DNA from: JBFJVZ01 sp041623895
GTDB lineage: Bacteria > Planctomycetota > Planctomycetia > Pirellulales > Pirellulaceae
Length of the DNA stretch: 14,898 nucleotides
Direction of reading: 5' to 3'
NCBI GenBank assembly: GCA_041623895.1
Contig: JBFJVZ010000171.1
Span: 1 to 14,898, forward strand
The translations under genes and the position numbers were made by a program. The notes under the pieces were generated by a model, which was not told the origin of the DNA, ran no database searches, and saw only the letters and a list, made by a program, of their open reading frames with translations. This document shows positions 6,929-12,840 of this stretch, piece after piece (the first letter of the stretch is position 1; each line of letters begins with the position of its first letter).

Positions 6929-7387
6929 ATGATTGCCGACACACGAACCAAACCGATGGAGATCCTGTTGGTCGAGGACGGCTTGACCGATGCTCGAGTG
7001 ACGATCCACGCTCTGCGGCGATCACAAATCCACCACCGACTGACCCTTGTGCGAACGGTGGGGGAGGCGTTGATGTTTTTGCGCCGTGAAAGTGTCTTCC
7101 GGATTGCGCCACATCCCGATCTTTTGCTGTTGGACATGAATCTGCCCGACGGCTCGGGTGTTGATATCCTGGAAGCGATGTTGGACATGGGCGAAGAAAT
7201 CGCCAAGACAACGGTCGTCGTATTGACCGCCTCGGATGACGAATCCATTCGCCGCCGTTGCAGCGAATTGGAAGTCCACGACTACATGACCAAACCTGTT
7301 CACGAAGACCAGTTTTTACGCGTCGTTCGGGAACACAAAAAATGGCTGATCGACAGCACGCCAATGCTGGCCGGAGCCGTGGGATGA
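6929..7387 (+). CDS. Single-domain response regulator (CheY/Rcp1-like)
   Basis: Encodes a 152-residue stand-alone receiver domain with no DNA-binding or enzymatic output. The phosphorylation site is complete: acidic pair Glu16-Asp17 in ILLVEDG, phospho-acceptor Asp69 in LLLLDMNLPDGSG, Thr100 in VVVLTAS, and Lys122 in MTKPV. The long loop between the second strand and Asp69 (RRESVFRIAPHPD) is typical of Rcp1-type regulators, which usually take phosphate from phytochrome-like or hybrid histidine kinases. No kinase gene is in the window. The ATG at 6929 has a loose AAGGCGG box; Met10 is an alternative start. It follows the hemerythrin-like gene by 31 bases and is followed by the palindromic element that can end the transcript. 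It probably acts by protein-protein contact. Confidence 0.9.
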   Translation: MIADTRTKPMEILLVEDGLTDARVTIHALRRSQIHHRLTLVRTVGEALMFLRRESVFRIAPHPDLLLLDMNLPDGSGVDILEAMLDMGEEIAKTTVVVLTASDDESIRRRCSELEVHDYMTKPVHEDQFLRVVREHKKWLIDSTPMLAGAVG

Positions 7388-7432
7388 CCGCCTCCTAGTG
7401 GTGCTTCCACGTTGAACTTGTGGGTAACGAGT

Positions 7433-7506
7433 GAAAAGGGGTCAGACCCCAATAGCCGCCAGCGGCCCGAAGGGTGCTTTGCACTCTTGGGGTCTGACCC
7501 CTTTTC
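7433..7506. terminator. Probable two-way terminator formed by the palindrome
   Basis: The 20-bp arms form a long hairpin with A4 on the left and T4 on the right, so each strand has a short T run after the stem. It lies 46 bases after the response-regulator stop (+) and 60 bases after the G8-protein stop (-). That position is suited to ending both convergent transcripts. The 34-base loop is long for a classical terminator. Confidence 0.45.
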
Positions 7507-7530
7507 GCGGCATGACCCCTTTTCGCGGCA
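7495..7530. repeat. Exact tandem duplication, 18 bp x 2
   Basis: TGACCCCTTTTCGCGGCA occurs at 7495-7512 and again at 7513-7530 without a mismatch. The first copy overlaps the right arm of the inverted repeat, so the second copy is a partial arm duplication. Confidence 0.9.
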
Positions 7531-7565
7531 GCAGACAAAAACTGACTTCAAGTACCACTAGCTGG

Positions 7566-10007
7566 CTACAGCGACAACTGATGTGGCGTCAATTCCTGGT
7601 TACTTGAATCGTCTGTCGCGGCAGCAACGATCCGGCCGTCGACCGGTAGCGGAATCGTCGCCTGCCAATCCACAACACCGGCCCTGTTCGCTGTGCTTTC
7701 CGCCTCGATCCCGTTGACCGTGATCGATGTTGTCTGACCGTTGTCGTGCGAGATTCCTTGAACGAGTATTTGTCCCCCTTGATGTTGCACGGATGTGATG
7801 ATCGTTGCCGGCGGGATGTCGTCGATTGGCTGCAGCAAGTTCGGCCAGCGAACATCTTTGACTTCGGCCAGGCGAGATTCATCGCCCGTCAACGGTGGTT
7901 CTTCGCGGTATTCGTTGCCATCGTTGATTAGATCTACGGCCGCGGTGCTGACGACTTTAGCGTGACGCCCCTGGCCGAAATGATCGTGAATAAAAATCGG
8001 CACGCCGCTGGTGATCGGTTTGACTCGAGGACCGACGCCGCGGTTGATCAGCGGCCAGCGATCTTGATATGCTGCGGGCCGGTTCACCGTGACGGAGCGA
8101 AAATGTGTCTCGGCATCTCCATTGACGTTAATATCGCTGATTTGAACGAGCGGAGTCCGGCTGTTTCCATAACCTACCGTGAACGTCAATCCGTCGACGG
8201 AAATCTTGCCCGTTTGCGCGCTCGCGTCATCCATAGCCCGATTGAACGGCTCGGCAGCCACCGATGAAATGTGCAGATCGGTGTATTCATGATTTTCAAA
8301 TGCCGGCCGATAAATTCCGTACGCAGCGTCGTGAATACGAATCTTCTCCATCCGCATCGCGGGGCTGTGCGGTCGAAACGCGTAATGAGATCCCCAGATC
8401 GACAGGTTGCGAATCAGATGCGGATGATGGGTATCCGGGCCGGTCCAATCAACCCGTTTGATCTGCTCCAGCATTGCTTGATCGCGAATAGCGGTGTCAG
8501 GCTGGCTGTTCCCGTTAGCCGCCACCACCATTCCATAAAAACCTTCGGCGTGTGCTTCATTGTTTTCAAATCGCCAAATCGGAATCGTCCGCACATCAAC
8601 GCGTCTTGCCACGCCATCGGGCTGACGAATCGGAAGTGTTGAATCAAAGTTACTGCGATTTTGCATATCGTAGCGGTACCCGTATTCATCGTTCTCTGAG
8701 CTGACATTTCCGGTGAAAGTATTGCGACCGTTGGCCCACCAGAATCCGGCTCCATCATTTGGATCGAATGGCAACACTTGATCAGGCAGCCGCTTGCCGC
8801 GATAAGCTTGGATCGCCAGGTTGCGATCGAGCAAGTTGTAGACCTCGGTGCCGTCTTCCAGAAAGTAACCGTGGCCGACGCTCTTGTAGCCAATGCAGTC
8901 CCGCACGATCAGATAGTGTGTTCCGTGAATGGTAATCCAGCGATTATGGGAATCGATAACGGCGGCCCCTTTGACGCTACTGCCCCGCATAGTGTCGCCC
9001 ACTAAGTGGTAATGAATCGAATAGCGGCCAAGTACATTTTCTTTGCCCAGCTGCGCAAAACGCGCGTAGCTGATTCCGCCTTTGCTGAAACGATGGTAGA
9101 CGGTGTGACCTCGCACGCCTGAAGGGTCCGCACTTTCGATGATGACATTGCGGGAAAGATTGGCGACCTCGCCACGAAATTCTCCGCTCCCGGCATGACC
9201 GAACTTGAGCGGCCGATCCAGCGTCAGTTCGCTGCCGTTGATCGCGGTGATCAGCCGAGATTCCGTCTGCGGTTCTTTGCCGCGCCGCGGGCCTTCGCGA
9301 AACGATCCGCCGCCGGAGGCTCTGGCTGTTGCCGTGATCAAGACTTCATCACCGACTCGCCAGCCCATTGGTTGGGAAGCTGCAGAAAGAACAACGGTCT
9401 CAGCACCAGCCGCGGCGTCGGCACCAAGCTTCAGCCACGTTCGTTCCAATGGACTGCCATGGATTTCCATGCGGCCGCTGCAACAGGCAATGGCGGGCGC
9501 ATCGCTCTTGTTCATGCCGTGAAAAAAGTGCAACCGAATTCGCACCGTGAAGTGCGACGGGATCGGCTGGTCTTGGGTGCCGATCAGCAGTTCCGGCCAC
9601 TGATCGGGCGGCGTTTCGGGCCCATCAGCAGCACCCTCGAATTCACAGGCAAAACCATGCTCGGAGCATTGCTCGGAATGCTGAATCGTCAGAATCCCCA
9701 CGTTTAATTCGGTGTTGCGATCGCGAGCGAAATCGAGCGTGCCGACCACCTGCAGCAAACGAATCCTGGCTTGGCTTTGCACGTCGTAGCGAACGGTAGT
9801 ACCGCGGCTGATCAGCACGCGGTCGTCTTCTGCCGGTACTCGGCCCGACTGCCAGGTCTTTGGATCTGACCAATTACCGCTGGCGACGGAGCGAACGGAA
9901 AAATGAACGGTTTCTTCGTGATGTTGGGCGAGTACGGGTTGTACCGATATTGCCACTGATACCAACAAGAAAAGTTTGACGGACACGCATAGTCGTGGAC
10001 ACTTCAT
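7566..10007 (-). CDS. Secreted G8-domain, right-handed beta-helix protein (CEMIP/TMEM2-like)
   Basis: Encodes 813 residues. A signal peptide covers 1-27 (basic start, LFLLVSVAI core, cleavage after VLA). A G8 domain follows from about 40 to 170, with GNWSDPKTWQSGRVPAEDD at 44-62. Next is a parallel beta-helix region, about 270-640. Its segments GRYSIHYHLVGD (327-338), RWITIHGTHYLIVRDCIGY (356-374) and GHGYFLEDG (378-386) closely resemble human CEMIP and TMEM2, which bind and cleave hyaluronan. The last about 80 residues look like an Ig-type beta-sandwich. A role in binding or cleaving an acidic polysaccharide outside the cytoplasm is inferred from those relatives and is not proven. The ATG has AAGGGG 9 bases upstream and a good promoter-like sequence beyond. 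It is convergent with the response regulator and divergent from the Cys-rich barrel protein. Confidence 0.85.
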   Translation of the reverse strand: MKCPRLCVSVKLFLLVSVAISVQPVLAQHHEETVHFSVRSVASGNWSDPKTWQSGRVPAEDDRVLISRGTTVRYDVQSQARIRLLQVVGTLDFARDRNTELNVGILTIQHSEQCSEHGFACEFEGAADGPETPPDQWPELLIGTQDQPIPSHFTVRIRLHFFHGMNKSDAPAIACCSGRMEIHGSPLERTWLKLGADAAAGAETVVLSAASQPMGWRVGDEVLITATARASGGGSFREGPRRGKEPQTESRLITAINGSELTLDRPLKFGHAGSGEFRGEVANLSRNVIIESADPSGVRGHTVYHRFSKGGISYARFAQLGKENVLGRYSIHYHLVGDTMRGSSVKGAAVIDSHNRWITIHGTHYLIVRDCIGYKSVGHGYFLEDGTEVYNLLDRNLAIQAYRGKRLPDQVLPFDPNDGAGFWWANGRNTFTGNVSSENDEYGYRYDMQNRSNFDSTLPIRQPDGVARRVDVRTIPIWRFENNEAHAEGFYGMVVAANGNSQPDTAIRDQAMLEQIKRVDWTGPDTHHPHLIRNLSIWGSHYAFRPHSPAMRMEKIRIHDAAYGIYRPAFENHEYTDLHISSVAAEPFNRAMDDASAQTGKISVDGLTFTVGYGNSRTPLVQISDINVNGDAETHFRSVTVNRPAAYQDRWPLINRGVGPRVKPITSGVPIFIHDHFGQGRHAKVVSTAAVDLINDGNEYREEPPLTGDESRLAEVKDVRWPNLLQPIDDIPPATIITSVQHQGGQILVQGISHDNGQTTSITVNGIEAESTANRAGVVDWQATIPLPVDGRIVAAATDDSSNQELTPHQLSL

Positions 10008-10398
10008 CGCTTTTTCCCCTTCGTGTGCAGGTTCCGATCGCCAATTTTAGCAAGATATCATCTCCGAATTGTCAAGGAATTGCCGTGCGAATGGCTAATC
10101 CGCGTGGTTCTGGACGTTCTTGCCCTGCAGTGAAGATGTAGGAGTTCTAACAGCCGACCGTTAAACCTTTCCGTTTGCTCCAACTGGGGAGAATTCGATT
10201 GCCGATCTGGTTGCAACACCAGCTCCTGTTTTTTCGTTGGATCCTGTCCTGCCTGGACGATGCTATATGCGACGTGTAGGGCGTATAAGAGAAATCGCGG
10301 TAGTACGGCGGTGAACAAGCCCGACCATGATCTGTATGGCCGACGCCATCACAGGCAACTCAGAAAACAAATAGTGGAACTTACGCACGGAGGCGGAG
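10008..10398. other. 391-base divergent intergenic region
   Basis: Between the G8-protein gene (-) and the Cys-rich barrel gene (+). The left end holds the ribosome binding site and promoter of the G8 gene. For the plus-strand gene a TATAAG at 10284-10289 is a possible -10 box, but no -35 matches it at normal spacing. A 5-bp hairpin CTGGT/ACCAG at 10207-10222 precedes a T6 run at 10229-10234 and is too weak to call. No convincing small gene is seen. Confidence 0.5.
10044..10075 (-). promoter_or_regulatory. Likely promoter of the G8-domain gene
   Basis: On the minus strand a perfect TTGACA (10070-10075) is followed after 20 bases by TAAAAT (10044-10049, 5 of 6), itself preceded by TG as in extended -10 elements. 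The transcript would start about 30 bases before the ATG. The 20-base spacer is longer than the usual 16-18; the extended -10 could compensate. Confidence 0.5.
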
Positions 10399-11319
10399 AT
10401 GAACCGCAATTCTCGACTCTTTTTGTTGGCGGCCTTTGTTTCGGTCGTTTCGTGTTCTTCAGCGAGTGCAGCCGGTCCCTTTGGGCTTTTTTGCAAGAGC
10501 CATCTCGGTTCGTCCGCCTGCGATGAATCACCGTGGGCGGCAAACGGCTGCGATTGCGGCGCGGAGCCGACATGCGGTTGCCTTATAGAGCAGTCATGCG
10601 GTTGCGACCGTCAAGACAGCTGCCACTGCTTTGCTGAAGACGCATGTGATTGCTATGCGGAAGACGCATACGATCAATACATTCTGGAAACCACGCCTTG
10701 CGATTTGGTTAGCTGCGACGCCATGGCCTGTCGACCGCGCTGCAAACCGAACCGTTACTGCTCGATGTACGGCGGTTGGAACAAGCTGAAAAGCTATGAC
10801 GGTACGATTACATCCGACCAACTGCGTGGCACCTTCAAAGACGGTTGGGTTGTCGGTTTCGCCGGCGGCCGAAAACTGTGCTGCTCGCTTCGCGCTGAAT
10901 TGGAATTTGCGCTGCGAACCAACACGGCTGATCACTGGAGTATCAATGGCGTTTCAGACAACTGGAGCGGTCATGCCTACAACTGGACTGCGATGACGAA
11001 CATGTATTACGACATCACCCGTGTCCAGGCATTTGGAATCACTCCCTATGTCGGCGGTGGAATCGGGGTGGCCGTTGTCGATGGGGATTTTACAACCAAC
11101 ATGACACGCATCGATGTCGATGATACGGTCTTCGCCTACCAGCTGATTTCCGGATTGAGCAAGCAGCTTACGGAGTCGACGCAATTCTTTTATGAGTACC
11201 GATTCCTGGGAACGACCGACATCGACGTGAGCAATATCGGTGTCGCACCGCCAGTTCAAGTCGACGGTGAAAACATCGAAAACGATAGTCTCGTTTTTGG
11301 ATTCCGCATCTTTAAATAA
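10399..11319 (+). CDS. Exported protein with Cys-rich N-terminal region and outer-membrane beta-barrel domain
   Basis: Encodes 306 residues. The N-terminus is an export signal (LFLLAAFVSVVSCSSASAAG). It could be cut by signal peptidase I after SASA, or, because VVSC at 16-19 fits a lipobox, be a lipoprotein. Residues 32-121 contain 17 cysteines, many as CxC, with an 8-residue repeat (FAEDACDC, YAEDAYDQ). From about 122 to the end the sequence alternates polar and hydrophobic residues (YGGWNKL, WVVGFAGGRK, YVGGGIGVAVV, FFYEYRFLG) and ends GFRIFK, as in OmpA/OmpX-like barrels of about eight strands. I do not know a family with this exact combination. The Cys segment may bind metal or crosslink to the cell-surface protein layer (speculation). 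The start is fixed by GGAGG 5 bases before the ATG. Confidence 0.75.
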   Translation: MNRNSRLFLLAAFVSVVSCSSASAAGPFGLFCKSHLGSSACDESPWAANGCDCGAEPTCGCLIEQSCGCDRQDSCHCFAEDACDCYAEDAYDQYILETTPCDLVSCDAMACRPRCKPNRYCSMYGGWNKLKSYDGTITSDQLRGTFKDGWVVGFAGGRKLCCSLRAELEFALRTNTADHWSINGVSDNWSGHAYNWTAMTNMYYDITRVQAFGITPYVGGGIGVAVVDGDFTTNMTRIDVDDTVFAYQLISGLSKQLTESTQFFYEYRFLGTTDIDVSNIGVAPPVQVDGENIENDSLVFGFRIFK

Positions 11320-11360
11320 GATCGGCGAATCCGAAGGGATCTGCGGCACATGCGAGCGCA

Positions 11361-11416
11361 AGCCGCGAAACGGCGACAGTACGGAATCATCCCCGACTTG
11401 TCGCCGCTTCGCGGCT
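11361..11416. repeat. Long inverted repeat downstream of the barrel gene
   Basis: AGCCGCGAA (11361-11369) pairs with TTCGCGGCT (11408-11416), then an A-C mismatch, then CGGCGACA (11371-11378) pairs with TGTCGCCG (11399-11406). This gives 17 pairs with one mismatch around a 20-base loop. It may end the barrel-gene transcript 40 bases after its stop, but no T run follows directly. A REP-type dispersed palindrome is equally likely. Confidence 0.7.
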
Positions 11417-11445
11417 AGTGCTGCTTCGAGTCAGTTTTTGTGTGC
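11415..11445 (+). repeat. Second copy of the MITE-like end
   Basis: 31 bases starting CTAGTG match the right end of the element at 7531-7561 (opposite strand) at 26 of 31 positions, including an unbroken GTCAGTTTTTGT block. The copy stands alone, directly abutting the inverted repeat at 11361-11416; no partner end is seen nearby. Confidence 0.65.
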
Positions 11446-11497
11446 CGGTCGATTCGCCTTGCCCTTTCAATCCATGGCATAGACCGTGACGTGCGGC

Positions 11498-11519
11498 GCC
11501 GGCGTCTTTCCACGCCGGC
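11498..11519. repeat. Perfect 8-bp hairpin
   Basis: GCCGGCGT (11498-11505) pairs with ACGCCGGC (11512-11519) around a CTTTCC loop. It lacks a T run on either strand. It probably belongs to the same class of dispersed GC-rich palindromes as its neighbours. Confidence 0.5.
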
Positions 11520-11641
11520 ATTGGCGACTCGCCAGCCGCCTGGGCATGGCGATTGGATGCGAAGCTCCGAAGTGGCATTCGGGATCTCGGAGCGGTCGAG
11601 TATCATCCGGAATACTTTCGACGCGAGGGGACTGGCAGCAC

Positions 11642-12805
11642 TTGAATGATCAAAATCAGTCGGATGCTACGTCGCTGGCATTGATGCTTGGCGGAGGTGG
11701 AGCGCGTGCGGCCTACCAGGTCGGTGTGCTGCAGGCGATCGCGCGGCGGCATCCACGGCTTGAGTTTTCGCTGCTGACGGGCGTTTCGGCGGGAGCGATC
11801 AACATCTCCCACCTGGCCAGTTTTGGCGGCGACTTGGATGAAAGTGTCGCAGTGTTAGCAAGTCTTTGGCACAATCTAAAATTGGAAAATGTGTTCTACA
11901 CGGGCGGACCCTCGCTCTTATGGCGGGCGTTCAAGGTGGGCTTGCGGCTGGGCGTCGGGCTACCTTCTTTTTTCAAGCCGGTCCACGGCATGGTCGATAC
12001 GCAGCCACTGCGTGAATACCTCCATCAGTGTCTGCAAACTGAGGATGGGGTGCTGCAGGGAATCGATGGTAAGATTGCGTCGGGACGCTTACAGGGCGTC
12101 GCGCTGACCGCCCATTCGTACGAGACGGGTGAGACCGTCGTGTTCTTCCGCGGTCACGAGATCGAAGCGTGGGAACGCCCAAATCGCAAGAGTGTCCAAA
12201 CGCGATTGACGGTTGATCACATCATGGCCTCGTCCGCCCTGCCGCTATTGTTTCCGCCGGTCCGCGTTGGTGACCAGTGGTATGGGGACGGCGGGGTCCG
12301 GCTCAACGCGCCACTCGCCCCGGCCGTTCACATGGGGGCCGATCAATTACTGGTGATTTCGACGCACTTCCGCGGAAAGACCGCCGCACCGCCGTTGACC
12401 GAACCACCGTCACCGGCCACCGTGCTGGCAACTATGTATGACGCGCTCTTTCTGGATCAACTCGACCAGGATGTCCACCAGATGTTGCGGACAAATCAGC
12501 TTCTTCGGCACCTGAGCGGCGAACAACGCCATGATCTGCGCGAAGTCGATCTGCTGGTCATCCAGCCGTCAATGGATCTTGGGGCGATCGCGTTTGAGCT
12601 GCAGGATCGGGTCCCGCCGACCTTCCGTTTTCTGTTGAGGCGGTTCGGCAGCGGTCAGTCAACCAGCGACGACCTGCTGAGCACGATGTTGTTTCACCCG
12701 GACTACGTCCGCAGGCTGATCGAAATCGGCCAGCACGATGGTGAGGCTCAGGCCGAGCGGATTGCCGAATTCCTATCTACCCCCTTTAACCGACGCCGTG
12801 ATTGA
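11642..12805 (+). CDS. Patatin-like phospholipase (acyl hydrolase)
   Basis: Encodes about 387 residues of the bacterial patatin family, which hydrolyses acyl esters of phospholipids or other lipids with a Ser-Asp dyad. Visible: the oxyanion loop MLGGGGARAAYQ at 15-26, nucleophile Ser49 in GVSAGAIN (GxSxG), and catalytic Asp216 in GDGGVRLNAPLAPA. No signal peptide is seen, so it is probably cytoplasmic or membrane-associated. The C-terminal part (about 245-387) has only a loose helical pattern. I chose the TTG at 11642 because GAGGGG lies 11 bases before it and the protein pattern begins there; the ATG at 11486 would add 52 residues of non-protein-like sequence. Its stop lies 15 bases from that of the convergent kinase gene, inside a short direct repeat. 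Confidence 0.85.
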   Translation: MNDQNQSDATSLALMLGGGGARAAYQVGVLQAIARRHPRLEFSLLTGVSAGAINISHLASFGGDLDESVAVLASLWHNLKLENVFYTGGPSLLWRAFKVGLRLGVGLPSFFKPVHGMVDTQPLREYLHQCLQTEDGVLQGIDGKIASGRLQGVALTAHSYETGETVVFFRGHEIEAWERPNRKSVQTRLTVDHIMASSALPLLFPPVRVGDQWYGDGGVRLNAPLAPAVHMGADQLLVISTHFRGKTAAPPLTEPPSPATVLATMYDALFLDQLDQDVHQMLRTNQLLRHLSGEQRHDLREVDLLVIQPSMDLGAIAFELQDRVPPTFRFLLRRFGSGQSTSDDLLSTMLFHPDYVRRLIEIGQHDGEAQAERIAEFLSTPFNRRRD

Positions 12806-12840
12806 AAATGCTCTTGGTACTCAACGCCGTGATTGAAAAT
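12793..12840. repeat. 17-bp direct repeat across the convergent gene ends
   Basis: ACGCCGTGATTGAAAAT occurs exactly at 12793-12809 and 12824-12840, 31 bases apart. Copy one holds the last codons and stop of the lipase on the plus strand (RRD-stop). Copy two, read on the minus strand, holds the last codons of the kinase (YFQSRR-stop). Only 15 bases separate the two stops. Confidence 0.85.

Larger units (their letters stand above)
7395..7561. mobile_element. MITE/REP-like palindromic element
   Basis: A 167-bp element that fills the gap between two convergent stop codons. Its ends are inverted copies of CTAGTGGTRCTT (7395-7406 and 7550-7561, one mismatch). Inside is a perfect 20-bp inverted repeat (7433-7452 and 7487-7506) centred on GGGGTCAGACCCC, itself palindromic. 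Between its arms are small GCCG/CGGC and GTGC/GCAC hairpins. The right side carries an exact tandem 18-bp duplication (7495-7530). No transposase is encoded, so movement would need help in trans. The GGGGTCAGACCCC core resembles REP sequences linked to REP-associated tyrosine transposases (general knowledge, not checked here). Confidence 0.7.
11320..11641. other. 322-base palindrome-rich spacer
   Basis: Lies between the barrel-protein stop and the lipase start. It contains the 18-bp imperfect inverted repeat at 11361-11416, a copy of the MITE end at 11415-11445, an 8-bp perfect hairpin at 11498-11519, and an 11-base palindrome GGCGACTCGCC just after it. The lipase reading frame stays open back to 11486, but that translated stretch has no protein-like pattern and overlaps these repeats. 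It is therefore treated as non-coding. Confidence 0.6.

Noticed and set aside
10207..10234. Hairpin plus T6 as a plus-strand terminator or attenuator
   Set aside because: Stem of 5 pairs, T run separated by six bases, and no upstream plus-strand gene.
10058..10318. 86-codon minus-strand frame upstream of the G8-protein gene
   Set aside because: Overlaps the likely G8 promoter and has no protein-like pattern or ribosome binding site.
12793..12840. Two repeat copies with a short spacer, considered as a CRISPR remnant
   Set aside because: Only two 17-bp copies, 14-base spacer, both within gene ends and no cas genes.
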